Source: Candidatus Ribeiella danica
Lineage (GTDB): Bacteria; Chloroflexota; Chloroflexia; Chloroflexales; Roseiflexaceae
Direction of reading: 5' to 3'
Length of the DNA: 64,000 bases
Assembly: GCA_016717335.1 (NCBI GenBank)
Contig: JADKFS010000019.1
Location: 558,001-622,000 of the forward strand
Every line of letters begins with the position of its first letter. The stretch's first letter is position 1. A model generated the notes under the pieces. That model searched no databases. It was not told the DNA's origin and worked only from the letters and a program-made list of their open reading frames with translations. Both the position numbers and the translations under genes were made by a program. This document shows positions 26,907 to 35,085 of the stretch, in pieces.

Positions 26907-28799
26907 TCAGGGTGTCTGCTTGCGCTTCGATCGCGACTGACGCCGCTTTGTGGGCGGGGTGTTCGCGCCGGCCGGCGGCTGCTCGCGGGGGGCGCGGGCC
27001 GGCTTCTGGCGGTGTGGGGTCGACGCGCCGTTCAGGTGCGCCGGGCCACTGTCGAGCGGCTGCTCAGGCGGCTCGTCCGGCGCTTCCTGCGCTGCATCAG
27101 GAGCTGCGGCCGCCAGCTCTTGCGGCATGGCGATCTCGGTCTCGCCGCCCGGGCTCTCGGCGCCCTCCACCGCCTCGGTCATCTCGTCTGCGACCGGCGC
27201 CGGCTGCGCCACGGCCTCGGTCATCTCGTCTGCGACCGGCGCCTGCTGCGCCACAACCTCGGGCACGACCTCGGCAGGAAGCACGCCGTTGCGCTCAGCC
27301 TGAGCCGGCTCATCGCTCAGGCTTTCGTCCGGCAGCTCGATCGGCACCAGCGTGAGCGGGCCGCCGACCTGGCCCGGCTCTGCTGCCGGGGTCTTGTCGG
27401 CCGGGATGCCGGCGTGCGCGCTCCAGTCGATCACAAGCTCGACGTGGCCGCAGCGCGGGCAGGCCCAGGTGCGCGGCACCAGCCCATGCCCGTTCGCCCC
27501 AGGCTCGCCCGACAGGACGAGCATGCCGCGCTGCAGCTCGCCGGCCTGCAGCGCCGTGCCGCAGCGCAGGCACGGGCGCGGCTGGCCCGGCGCGATCTCG
27601 GCGCCCGGCGCCGGCACGAACTCTAGCTCCTCGGCGGGCTCGCGGGCCGGCTGCATGGACGCCAGCGTCGCCGGGCGCGGCACGACTCGCTCGACCGCGC
27701 GGCGGTAGACCCTGTGCGTCTCGCGGGCGGCCCGCAGCCAGGAGAACTGCTGCGCCCGCGCCAGCCCCAGGCGGCCCAGCTCGGCTCGGCGCTCCTCGTC
27801 GTCCCACAGCGCCTCGATCTCGTCGGCCCAGACGTCCGGCTCCAGCGGCGGGACATAGATTGCCGCCTGGCCGCCGATCTCGGGCAGGCTGGAGGTCGCG
27901 GCGGCGAGGCACGGCGCGCCGCATGCCATCGCCTCAAGCAGCGGCAGCCCGAAGCCCTCGTAGAGCGACGGGTTGATGTAGATCCGGCAGGCGTTGTAGA
28001 GCCAGCGCAAGTCGTACTGGCCGACCCCGCCGGCGAAGAACACGTGGTCGCCCAGCTTCAGGTCGCGCACCGCCTCGAAGATCGCGTCGTCGCGCCAGCC
28101 GCGCCGACCGGCCACCACCAGGCGGTAGCCCGCGCCGGGCTGGCGGTCGAGGCAGATCCGCAGCGCCTGCAGCAGCGTGGGCAAGTTCTTGCGCGGCTCC
28201 AGCGTGCTCACGAACAGCATGAACGATTTGGCGGCCACCGGCGTGGCGCTCAGCACGCGCGCCTCGCCCTCGCGCAGCTCGACCTGGGTGTAGTGCGGCG
28301 CGGCGGCCTCGTAGATCACGTCGATCTGCTCGATCGGGATGTCGAGGAATTGCGCGATGTCCTGGCGGGTCGCCTCGGAGACGGCGATGATCGCGTCGGC
28401 GCGCGGCGCGTTGGTTTTGACCTGGCCGTAGTACGCGCTGGCGGACTGGTCGAGGATCTCGGGGTAGTGTATGAACGCCAGGTCGTGGATCGTCACGACG
28501 GCCGGGCACGATCGGCGCAGCGGGGCGATGAAATCCGGCGAGTGCAGAACGTCCGGACGCGCCAGCAGCAGCTCAAGCGGCAGCGACCACTGCTCGAAGC
28601 GATGGTGCGGCGGGGTCAGCAGCGTGCGCCGGACGACGTTCGGCGCGATCGCTAGCGGCCGCAGCTGATCGCGGTGCTGGAGGCTGATGAACTGATCCTC
28701 CGGCGCCACCTCGGCCAGCCCAGCCAGCAGCTGGCGTGTGTACTGTGGGATGCCGCCCTGCCGATAGGCATTCAGGCGAGCGTCAATCGCTATACGCAT
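26907..28799 (-). CDS. GT4 glycosyltransferase with C-terminal zinc ribbon and basic tail
   Basis: In this 630-residue protein, residues 1-~370 are a complete GT-B enzyme of family GT4: MRIAIDARLNAYRQGGIPQY, VVTIHDLAFIHYPEIL, SEATRQDIAQFL, VSTLEPRKNLPTLL and YINPSLYEGFGLPLLEAMAC. After it comes a zinc ribbon (about 408-450: CLRCG, then CPRCGHVELVIDW), then an acidic low-complexity stretch with a 14-residue unit repeated twice (VADEMTEAVAQ, DNA period 42 at about 27173-27256). The end is a very basic tail (TKRRQSRSKRKQ). The ribbon resembles the 76-residue protein at 34841. The fusion is unusual for GT4. Confidence 0.88.
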   Translation of the reverse strand: MRIAIDARLNAYRQGGIPQYTRQLLAGLAEVAPEDQFISLQHRDQLRPLAIAPNVVRRTLLTPPHHRFEQWSLPLELLLARPDVLHSPDFIAPLRRSCPAVVTIHDLAFIHYPEILDQSASAYYGQVKTNAPRADAIIAVSEATRQDIAQFLDIPIEQIDVIYEAAAPHYTQVELREGEARVLSATPVAAKSFMLFVSTLEPRKNLPTLLQALRICLDRQPGAGYRLVVAGRRGWRDDAIFEAVRDLKLGDHVFFAGGVGQYDLRWLYNACRIYINPSLYEGFGLPLLEAMACGAPCLAAATSSLPEIGGQAAIYVPPLEPDVWADEIEALWDDEERRAELGRLGLARAQQFSWLRAARETHRVYRRAVERVVPRPATLASMQPAREPAEELEFVPAPGAEIAPGQPRPCLRCGTALQAGELQRGMLVLSGEPGANGHGLVPRTWACPRCGHVELVIDWSAHAGIPADKTPAAEPGQVGGPLTLVPIELPDESLSDEPAQAERNGVLPAEVVPEVVAQQAPVADEMTEAVAQPAPVADEMTEAVEGAESPGGETEIAMPQELAAAAPDAAQEAPDEPPEQPLDSGPAHLNGASTPHRQKPARAPREQPPAGANTPPTKRRQSRSKRKQTP

Positions 28800-29191
28800 G
28801 CTATCTTGAATATCCTATAGCCATGAGCAACAATGGATCGAGTGCGTGTTGAGCGCGGGCATGTGTGTCCGGCATTCGACGGGTTCGATCGCTCTGCTCG
28901 CCGCTGTAGCCCGTAGCGGGGCGCCGCATGAAATGTGCCAGTGCTCGGAGGTGGGTGTGGGCAGATCGGGAAACGCCACCGCTCAGTCGACGAATTACTG
29001 TTGATATGAACGATGCCTGCGGCTGTTGTTATCGTACCACAGAACCGACTTTTGGCATATCCTGATCGTCATTTATGACGGATGAGCATACTATGAGAGA
29101 TAGTTTACGGCCTATCGAATAGCTGCTCCGCTGGGGCGGCCGGCAGGCGCCTCCCGCCCCCCAGCCGCCCTGGTGGCGGGGCGCAACAGGC
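28800..29191. other. Spacer without gene
   Basis: This lies between two minus-strand genes. The stretch 28980-29120 is AT-richer and may hold the GT4 promoter. At 28815-28830, CTATAGCCATGAGCAA resembles the right end of the 107-bp element, but nothing else of it remains. No ORF here looks coding. Confidence 0.5.
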
Positions 29192-29983
29192 TCACTCGCC
29201 CGGCGCTTCGCTGTCGTCGGCGACCTCGACCACCTGCCCATCGTGGGCCAGGCGCAGGTTGCCCGGCAGCGTCGCGTTGACCGCCTCGTGCTCGAGGTCG
29301 TGGGTCATATGGACCAGCAGCGCGCGGCGCGGCCGCAGCTCCGCGACGATCTGGCGGGCCTGATCGACCGTAAAGTGGGTCGGGTGCGCGGTCAGGCGAA
29401 GCGCGTTGAGCACCAGCACATCCAGCCCGCGCAGGCTCTCAAGCGAGGCCGGCGGGATGCAGCTGGCGTCGGTGACGTAGCCAAGCCGCCCGATCCGAAA
29501 GCCGGTGATCGTCCACGTGCCGTGCAGCACGTCGAAGGGCAGCACCTGAACCGGACCGATCTGGAACTGCGCCGCCGGCTGGATCTCGACCAGGTCGAGC
29601 GCCGGGCGGGTCGAGCCCTCCGAGCCGTTGGTGAACGCGTAGCTGAAGCGCTCGCGCACGGCGCCCAGCGTCGCCGCGCTGCCGTAGAGCGGGATGGCCG
29701 ACCGCTGGGCGAAGTTCAGCGGTCGCAGGTCATCCAGCCCGGCGATGTGGTCGGAGTGGGAGTGCGTCAGCAGCACCGCGTCGACGCGCCGCAGGCCGAC
29801 CGCCAGCGCCTGCTGGCGCAGATCCGGCCCGGCGTCGAAGAGCAGGTTCAGCCCGCCGACCTCCAGCAGCGCCGACGTGCGCAGCCGCTTGTTGTGCGGG
29901 TCGGGCGAGCGGCAGACCGGGCAGCCGCAGCCGATCACCGGGACACCCATCGACGTGCCGGTTCCCAGGAACGTCAGTCGCAT
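29192..29983 (-). CDS. MBL-fold metallohydrolase, PhnP-like
   Basis: This 263-residue cytosolic protein has an opening MRLTFLGTGTSMGVPVIGCG and a CGCPVC cysteine cluster typical of the PhnP branch, which uses an extra structural zinc. The metal motif is LLTHSHSDHIAGLDDLRPLN. Later ligands appear in FDVLHGTW and in HFTVDQARQIV, with HMTHD near the end. PhnP-type enzymes are cyclic phosphodiesterases; the substrate here is unknown. ATG 29983 follows CGAGG closely. The longer reading uses the repeat-rich spacer. Confidence 0.9.
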   Translation of the reverse strand: MRLTFLGTGTSMGVPVIGCGCPVCRSPDPHNKRLRTSALLEVGGLNLLFDAGPDLRQQALAVGLRRVDAVLLTHSHSDHIAGLDDLRPLNFAQRSAIPLYGSAATLGAVRERFSYAFTNGSEGSTRPALDLVEIQPAAQFQIGPVQVLPFDVLHGTWTITGFRIGRLGYVTDASCIPPASLESLRGLDVLVLNALRLTAHPTHFTVDQARQIVAELRPRRALLVHMTHDLEHEAVNATLPGNLRLAHDGQVVEVADDSEAPGE

Positions 29984-29999
29984 AGTCCTCGTACGTCGC

Positions 30000-30040
30000 G
30001 TTCGAACGTTCGAACGTTGGAACGTTTCAACGTTGCGACG
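30000..30040. repeat. Short AACGTT palindrome cluster
   Basis: Overlapping GTTCGAAC, GAACGTT and AACGTTT blocks are repeated five times in 40 bases just upstream of the MBL gene. A similar string (GAACGCTCAACCGTTCAAACG) lies inside the hyuA coding region at about 56217-56240. Confidence 0.6.
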
Positions 30041-30089
30041 CCCCTGATTGGGCATTATAGCACAGCGCCGCGCGCGACGCCCCGGGCGT

Positions 30090-30118
30090 TTGCACCCCCT
30101 CGGCAGCTATGCTATAAT
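30090..30118 (+). promoter_or_regulatory. Sigma-70-type promoter of the SAM-cycle cluster
   Basis: TTGCAC (30090-30095), a 17-base spacer and a perfect TATAAT (30113-30118) lie 24 bases before the first base of the riboswitch. Expected transcription start is near 30125. Confidence 0.7.
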
Positions 30119-30141
30119 CGCCCTTCGAAGTGAATAGAACA

Positions 30142-30332
30142 CTCATCACGAGGGGCGGAGGGACTGGCCCGACGAAGCCCGGCAACCCCCGGCCAAGTTA
30201 TGAGTTCTAAGTTATGAGTTATGAGTTGTATAGCTGCACACTCAAAACTCAAAACTCAAAACTCAGAACTTGTCAGGGAAGGTGCCAATTCCTGCAGGCG
30301 TTGCCCGACCGGGCGCGTCTGAGAGATGAGAG
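30142..30332 (+). ncRNA. SAM-I (S-box) riboswitch with extended P3 arm
   Basis: The conserved core is complete. P1 is CTCATC with GATGAG. P2 and the kink-turn region read GGAGGGACTGGCCCGACGAA, followed by GCCCGGCAACC. The ligand-pocket side reads GGTGCCAATTCCTGCAG. P4 ends in TCTGAGAGATGAG. Rfam SAM-I elements are about 110 bases. This one is about 190, because P3 is extended by a 32-bp helix (30195-30226 with 30240-30271, five mismatches) built from AGTTATG/ACTCAAA heptamers. It controls mtnA directly and probably the downstream cluster. Confidence 0.94.
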
Positions 30333-30343
30333 GTGACAGTGGT

Positions 30344-30370
30344 AGCCTCTCGCGTTGCGTGAGGCTTTTT
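30344..30370 (+). terminator. Riboswitch expression-platform terminator
   Basis: AGCCTC pairs with GAGGCT and runs into TTTTT. The upstream P1 strand GATGAGAGG can pair with CCTCTC of the terminator 5' arm, giving an antiterminator when SAM is low. The GAGG of the 3' arm lies 8 bases before the mtnA ATG and is probably also its Shine-Dalgarno, so the same switch could control translation. Confidence 0.88.
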
Positions 30371-30372
30371 GT

Positions 30373-31419
30373 ATGAGCGCGGTGGAAACAAAGCATATCT
30401 GGTGGGAGGACGGGGCGCTCTTTCTGCTCGACCAGCGGCTGCTGCCGGCGCAGGAGATCGCGGTCCGCTGCGCCGCGGTCGAGGATGTGGCGCGGGCGAT
30501 CCAGACGATGCAGGTGCGCGGCGCGCCGGCGATCGGGTGCACCGCCGCCTACGGTATGGCGATCGCGCTCCAGCAGAGCGACGCGACAACTCGCGCGGGC
30601 GCGCTGGCCGACCTGGCCGCCGCCAAGGCGCAGCTCGACGCGGCCCGGCCCACGGCGGTCAACCTGGCCTGGGCGACCAGCCGCATGCTCGGCACGGCCG
30701 AGCGGGCCGGCGATGCGGATCTCGACGCGCTGCGCCAGACGCTGCTGCGCGAGGCGCACACGATCCTGGCCGAGGACCTGGCGATGTGCCGCGCGATCGG
30801 CGAGCACGGCGCCGGGCTCATTCCGCCGCGCGGCCAGGTGCTGACCCACTGCAACGCCGGCGGGCTGGCCACGGCCGGCTACGGCACCGCGCTGGCGCCG
30901 ATCCGCCGCGCGCACGAGCGCGGCCGGCCCATCCACGTCTATGTCGACGAGACCCGGCCGTTCATGCAGGGCGCCCGGCTGACCGCCTGGGAGCTGCAGC
31001 GCGCCGGCGTCCCGCTCACCCTGATCACCGATAGTATGGCCGGCTACTTCATGCGGCGCGGCGCGATCGACTGCGTGATCGTCGGCGCCGACCGCGTGGT
31101 GGCCAACGGCGACACCGCCAACAAGATCGGCACCTACAGCCTGGCGGTGCTCGCGCGCGCGCACGATATCCCGTTCTTCGTGGCCGCGCCCTCCTCGACG
31201 GTGGACTTCGCGCTGCCCGACGGCGACGCGATCCCGATCGAGCAGCGCGCTTCGAGCGAGGTCACCTCGTTCGCCGGCCAGCCGATCGCGCCCGCGGGCG
31301 TGCAGGCGGCCCACCCGGCCTTCGACGTGACGCCGGCCGAGCTGATCACGGCGATCATCACCGAGCGCGGCGTGGTCGAGCCGCCGTTCGATCAGAACTT
31401 GTACAAGATGCTTCGGTAG
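30373..31419 (+). CDS. mtnA: S-methyl-5-thioribose-1-phosphate isomerase
   Basis: This 348-residue enzyme of methionine salvage converts methylthioribose-1-P to methylthioribulose-1-P. Family signatures are visible: TMQVRGAPAIGCTAAYGMAI, LTHCNAGGLATAGYGTAL, TLITDSMAGYFM, IVGADRVVANGDTANKIGTY and PSSTVDF. The catalytic Cys lies in the THCNAG segment and the Asp in GADRV. ATG 30373 directly follows the riboswitch terminator. Its TAG stop lies in the first unit of a heptamer satellite (TAGTCAGTA). Confidence 0.95.
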   Translation: MSAVETKHIWWEDGALFLLDQRLLPAQEIAVRCAAVEDVARAIQTMQVRGAPAIGCTAAYGMAIALQQSDATTRAGALADLAAAKAQLDAARPTAVNLAWATSRMLGTAERAGDADLDALRQTLLREAHTILAEDLAMCRAIGEHGAGLIPPRGQVLTHCNAGGLATAGYGTALAPIRRAHERGRPIHVYVDETRPFMQGARLTAWELQRAGVPLTLITDSMAGYFMRRGAIDCVIVGADRVVANGDTANKIGTYSLAVLARAHDIPFFVAAPSSTVDFALPDGDAIPIEQRASSEVTSFAGQPIAPAGVQAAHPAFDVTPAELITAIITERGVVEPPFDQNLYKMLR

Positions 31420-31450
31420 TCAGTAACCTGTCGTCGGCGATCACACTCTC

Positions 31451-31590
31451 CTACTGACTACCGATTACTGATTACTGATTACCGACTACTGACTACTGAC
31501 TACTGATTACCGACTACTGACTACTGATTACCGACTACTGACTACTGACTACTGATTACTGACTACTGACTACCGACTACTGACTACCGA
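31451..31590. repeat. Heptamer satellite (GACTACT / GATTACT)
   Basis: About 20 tandem units of a 7-base motif (TACTGAC, TACTGAT, TACCGAC variants) fill the gap between mtnA and the next gene and touch its start codon. The same motif occurs at 53588-53760. There are no spacers, so it is not a CRISPR array. Confidence 0.9.
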
Positions 31591-31591
31591 G

Positions 31592-32635
31592 ATGAAGCTA
31601 CCGTTCGCGCCAGCCTGCCTCCCACTGCTGCTCGGCGGTCTGCCGCACCGCAATGCCGCGCAGGCGCTGGAGCTCTCGCGGCGCTACGCCGGCGCGCTGC
31701 TGGCATGGCCACAGCTCCCGGAGCGCAGCTTTCGCGAGCAGAGCTTCGTGCAGAGCGCGATCGGCTTTCCCGGCCTGGTGGTCGACGCGGCCCACTCGCG
31801 CGTCTACGTCGATCGCGAGCGCGCCGAGCAGGCGATCGACCGGCTGGCGCTGGCCTACCTGGAGGACCACAGCTCCCACGCGGCGCTGGTGCCCGACGAC
31901 GCGGCCGGCCTCGACGAGCTGCTGCGGCAGGGCGAGTGCCCGCGCGGGACGCTGGCGCTCAAAGGGCAGCTGCTCGGGCCGATCAGCCTCGCGGCGCAGC
32001 TCACCGACGAGCACGACCGGCCGCTGATCTACGACGACATGCTGTTCGAGGCGTTGGTCCAACACTTGCGACTGCGCGTCGAGTGGCAGGAGTCGCGCCT
32101 GCGCGGGCTGGGCGTCACGACGATCATCTGCCTCGACGAGCCGTTTCTCGACGCGGTCGGGCTGTCGTTCTTGCCGCTGGACTGGGAGCGCGCGCGCGAG
32201 CAGATCGACCAGGTGCTGGCAGGGGTGCGCGGCTGCCGGGCGCTGTTCGCCGGCGGCGCGGTCGATTGGCGCGAGGTGCTGCGCGCGTCGGTCGAGCTGA
32301 TCATCGCGGATGTCTACGAGCACGGCCCGGCGCTCACGGCCGCGGCGGCCGAGCTGCCGGGCTTCCTCGATCGCGGCGGGGTGGTGGGGCTGGGCGTGGT
32401 GCCGGCCGACGAAGACGCGCTGGACAATGCCACGGCGCGGCAGCTGGTCGGCCAGATCGCCGGGCTGGCCCACACGCTGGAGCGCGACGGCATCGCAACC
32501 GAGCGGCTGCTGCGCCAGGCGGTGATCTCGACGTCCGGCACGCTCAACCGGCTGACGATCGCCGGCGCCGAGCGCGCCATGCAGCTCACCGCCGAGGTGT
32601 CGAAGCTGCTGCGGCAGCAGTATGCGCTGGCGTAA
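31592..32635 (+). CDS. MetE/UROD-fold protein of the SAM cluster
   Basis: This 347-residue protein resembles the UROD/MetE catalytic barrel used in short (core) methionine synthases. Visible segments are LPLLLGGLPHRNAAQALELS at the start, LKGQLLGPISLAAQL at about 121-135, TTIICLDEPFLDAVG at about 176-190 and GVVGLGVVPADEDAL at about 271-285. The expected C-terminal zinc site of MetE (a Cys-Gly pair) is replaced by ISTSGTLNRL, and no HxC pair is obvious. It may be a methyltransferase with another metal site, a non-catalytic relative, or a new type of methionine synthase. Context supports a methionine role. Confidence 0.75.
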   Translation: MKLPFAPACLPLLLGGLPHRNAAQALELSRRYAGALLAWPQLPERSFREQSFVQSAIGFPGLVVDAAHSRVYVDRERAEQAIDRLALAYLEDHSSHAALVPDDAAGLDELLRQGECPRGTLALKGQLLGPISLAAQLTDEHDRPLIYDDMLFEALVQHLRLRVEWQESRLRGLGVTTIICLDEPFLDAVGLSFLPLDWERAREQIDQVLAGVRGCRALFAGGAVDWREVLRASVELIIADVYEHGPALTAAAAELPGFLDRGGVVGLGVVPADEDALDNATARQLVGQIAGLAHTLERDGIATERLLRQAVISTSGTLNRLTIAGAERAMQLTAEVSKLLRQQYALA

Positions 32636-32640
32636 CATGT

Positions 32641-32834
32641 TCTAAGTACCGCCTTGGGGAGGTAGGGATTTCGCCTTGCCACTGTACGGGCGCGATATAG
32701 CGCGCCCCCCCCCGGGGGGGAGGGAGGGCCGGACGGGCGGTTCAATGCTCGGGATGTCGCCGTGCCACTGTACGGGCGCGATCGATCGCGCCCCTGCCCC
32801 TTTGGGGCAATGAACTGTCAAGCTCGATTGAACC
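32641..32834. repeat. Two partial copies of the 109-bp repeat
   Basis: CCACTGTACGGGCGCGAT, the core of the 109-bp tandem repeat at 38421-38727, occurs at about 32679 and again at about 32764. The second copy continues through GGGGCAATGAACTGTCAAGC and the shared GATTGAACCATG, ending against the kinase gene. The first copy has a run of nine C followed by seven G. Confidence 0.8.
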
Positions 32835-32852
32835 ATGTCTAAGGAGCGTACC

Positions 32853-33833
32853 GTGCGAATCGTCGTCACTGGCTCACTGGCCTACGACTATATCATGAAC
32901 TTTCCCGGCTACTTCAAGGATCACATCCTGCCGGACAAAGTGCATATGCTGAGCGTTAGCTTCCTGGTCGACTCGATGCGGCGCATGCGCGGCGGCGTGG
33001 CGGGCAATATCGCCTACACGCTGGCGCTGCTCGGCGAGCGGCCGCTGGTCGTGGCTACCGCCGGCCAGGATTTTGGCGAGTATCGCGCCTGGATGGAGCG
33101 CCAGGGCATCGACGCCTCGGGCGTGAAGCTGATCGACGACGAGTTCACCGCCTCGTGCTTTATCAACACCGACAAGTCGAACAATCAGATCGTGGCGTTC
33201 TACACCGGCGCGATGGCGTACTCCAAGCACATCTCGCTGCTCGACTTCGGCCTCGGGCCGCGCGACCTGGTCGTGATCTCGCCGACCGACCCGGAGGCGA
33301 TGACCCGCTACGCCGAGGAGTGCCGCAGCCACGGCATCCCGTTCCTGTTCGACCCCGGCAAACAGACCCCGCGCCTCGACGGCGAGCAGATCCTGACCGG
33401 GCTGACGGGGGCCAGCGTGCTGGTCGGCAACGACTACGAGTTCGCGATGATGGCGCAGAAGACCGGCAGGAGCGAGGCCGAGCTGATCGCCTCGGCGCCG
33501 CTCACGGTGATCACGCGCGGCGAGCAGGGCTCGACGTTCTACACCAGCGCGACGAACGGCGCGGGGCTGCAGATGCCGATCGCGCCGGTCAGCGACGTGG
33601 TGGACCCGACCGGCGCCGGCGACGCCTACCTGGCCGGGCTGGTGTTTGGACTCGCGCGCGGCTTTTCGCTGGAGGTGACCGGCCGGGTCGCGGCGCTGGC
33701 CGCCTCCTACGCGATCGAGTACCGCGGCTGCCAGGAGCACTTCTACACGACGGCCGAGTTCGCCGAGCGCTACGCGGCCGCCTTCGGGCCGAACGCCGAG
33801 GTTGCGGCGCTCGCCGAGCCTGTCGCGAGCTAA
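32853..33833 (+). CDS. PfkB-family kinase, probable adenosine kinase
   Basis: This 326-residue ribokinase-fold protein begins RIVVTGSLAYDYIMNFPGYF. The glycine-rich substrate segment RRMRGGVAGNIAYTLALLGE lies near 46-65, and the catalytic signature DPTGAGDAYLAGLVFG near 250-265. Proteins of this subgroup next to ahcY are usually annotated adenosine kinase. Removing adenosine would pull the reversible SAH hydrolase forward. The start is GTG 32853, because TAAGGAG sits 6 bases before it. The upstream ATG 32835 belongs to the repeat's shared GAACCATG and lacks a ribosome site. Confidence 0.85.
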   Translation: MRIVVTGSLAYDYIMNFPGYFKDHILPDKVHMLSVSFLVDSMRRMRGGVAGNIAYTLALLGERPLVVATAGQDFGEYRAWMERQGIDASGVKLIDDEFTASCFINTDKSNNQIVAFYTGAMAYSKHISLLDFGLGPRDLVVISPTDPEAMTRYAEECRSHGIPFLFDPGKQTPRLDGEQILTGLTGASVLVGNDYEFAMMAQKTGRSEAELIASAPLTVITRGEQGSTFYTSATNGAGLQMPIAPVSDVVDPTGAGDAYLAGLVFGLARGFSLEVTGRVAALAASYAIEYRGCQEHFYTTAEFAERYAAAFGPNAEVAALAEPVAS

Positions 33834-33842
33834 GGAGATCGC

Positions 33843-34844
33843 ATGCGCTGGGGAGTGATCAGCACAGGCTACATCGCGCGGATCTTTGTCGAGGGGCTGC
33901 GGGCCTCCGAGAGCGAGCGCGTGATCGCGCTGGCCAGCCGCGACGAGCGGCGCGCGGCCGCTGCCGCGGGCGAGCTGGGCGTCGAGCGGGGCTACGGCTC
34001 CTACGAGGCGCTGCTGGCCGACCCGGAGGTCGAGGCGGTCTACATCGGGCTGCCGAACAGCATGCACGCCGAGTGGGCGATCCGGGCCGCGCGCGCCGGC
34101 AAGCACGTTCTGTGCGAGAAGCCGCTCGGCGTGAGCCAGGCCGAGGCGGTCGCGATGTTCGCGGCGGCCCGCGACGCGGGGGTGTGGCTGATCGAGGCGT
34201 TCATGTACCGCTTCCACCCGCGCACGCTGAAGATCAGGCAGCTGCTCGACCAGGGTGCGGTCGGCCAGATCCGGCTCATCCGCGCGTCGTTCGGCTTCGC
34301 GCTGAGCGACCCGGCCAACGTGCGCCTGAGCGCCGAGCTTGTCGGCGGCGCGCTGATGGATGTCGGCTGCTACTGCGTCAACTTCGCGCGGCTGGCGGCC
34401 GGCCGCGGCCCCACACGCGCCTTTGCCACGGCCCGCTGGGCCGGATCGGGCGTCGACGAGACGCTGGCCGGCACGCTTGAGTACGGCGACGGCGCGATCG
34501 CGCAGATCGGCTGCAGCCTGGCGACCAGCCTGCACCAGCAGGCCCAGATCATCGGCAGCGACGGCGCGATCGAGCTGGACGGCGCGTTCAACATCCCGCC
34601 CACGCAGGCCGGGCGGCTGCGCGTCCGGCGCGGGCCGGACGCCGACGCGATCGAGGAGATCGAATTCGCGCCGGTGAACCAGTACCGGCTTGAGGCCGAG
34701 GGGCTCGGCCGGCTGGTCGCGGCGGGCCACGGCGCGCGCGACCTGCCCACGATGCCGCTGGTCGAGACGCTGGACAACATGGCGACGATCGAGGCCCTGC
34801 TCCGCAGCGCGCGGGCCGGGCATGCAGTGGAGGTCGAGCGATGA
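33843..34844 (+). CDS. Gfo/Idh/MocA-family oxidoreductase
   Basis: This 333-residue NAD(P)-dependent dehydrogenase has an N-terminal Rossmann part beginning MRWGVISTGYIARIFVEGLR. The typical VYIGLPNSMHAEWAIRAA and GKHVLCEKPLGVSQAEAV (catalytic Lys in EKP) are present. The C-terminal sheet domain contains MYRFHPRTLKIRQLL. Members oxidise or reduce sugars, inositols or related compounds; the substrate is unknown. TAAGGAG precedes ATG 33843. It lies 9 bases after the kinase and its stop overlaps the next gene by 4 bases, so translation is coupled. Confidence 0.92.
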   Translation: MRWGVISTGYIARIFVEGLRASESERVIALASRDERRAAAAAGELGVERGYGSYEALLADPEVEAVYIGLPNSMHAEWAIRAARAGKHVLCEKPLGVSQAEAVAMFAAARDAGVWLIEAFMYRFHPRTLKIRQLLDQGAVGQIRLIRASFGFALSDPANVRLSAELVGGALMDVGCYCVNFARLAAGRGPTRAFATARWAGSGVDETLAGTLEYGDGAIAQIGCSLATSLHQQAQIIGSDGAIELDGAFNIPPTQAGRLRVRRGPDADAIEEIEFAPVNQYRLEAEGLGRLVAAGHGARDLPTMPLVETLDNMATIEALLRSARAGHAVEVER

Positions 34845-35071
34845 ACGAGCGAGTCTGCTCCGCCTGCGGCGGCGCGGTCAAGCAGGTCGTACTGATCGAA
34901 GACCACGGCCCGTCGATCGGCGAGCAGCCCGCGGCGGTCGCGCCCGGCCAGGCGAAACGCTCGCTCGGCGTCGTCTACAACGAGCACTACCCGACCGAGG
35001 CGACCGCGTGCATGACATGCGGACACATCGATCTGTGGGTCGACCCGGAGTGGGTTGCCAGCCTGAAGTAA
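34841..35071 (+). CDS. Zinc-ribbon mini-protein
   Basis: This 76-residue protein has CSACG at residues 5-9 and CMTCGHIDLWVDPEW near the end, a four-cysteine ribbon. The middle is polar. The second half closely resembles the ribbon fused to the GT4 at 26907 (CPRCGHVELVIDW). It overlaps the oxidoreductase gene by ATGA, so it is translationally coupled to it. Function is unknown; regulator, chaperone or rubredoxin-like roles are all possible. Confidence 0.8.
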   Translation: MNERVCSACGGAVKQVVLIEDHGPSIGEQPAAVAPGQAKRSLGVVYNEHYPTEATACMTCGHIDLWVDPEWVASLK

Positions 35072-35085
35072 AAAAGGGGAGGGGG

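Noticed and set aside
28815..28830. Sixth copy of the 107-bp element
   Set aside because: Only about 16 bases resemble the right end; too short to call.
31451..31590. Possible CRISPR array
   Set aside because: Units are 7 bases with no unique spacers; the 109-bp and 42-bp arrays likewise lack spacers and no cas genes are present.
32874..34823. 649-residue minus-strand ORF across the PfkB and oxidoreductase genes
   Set aside because: Covers two well-supported genes in antisense and has no domain.
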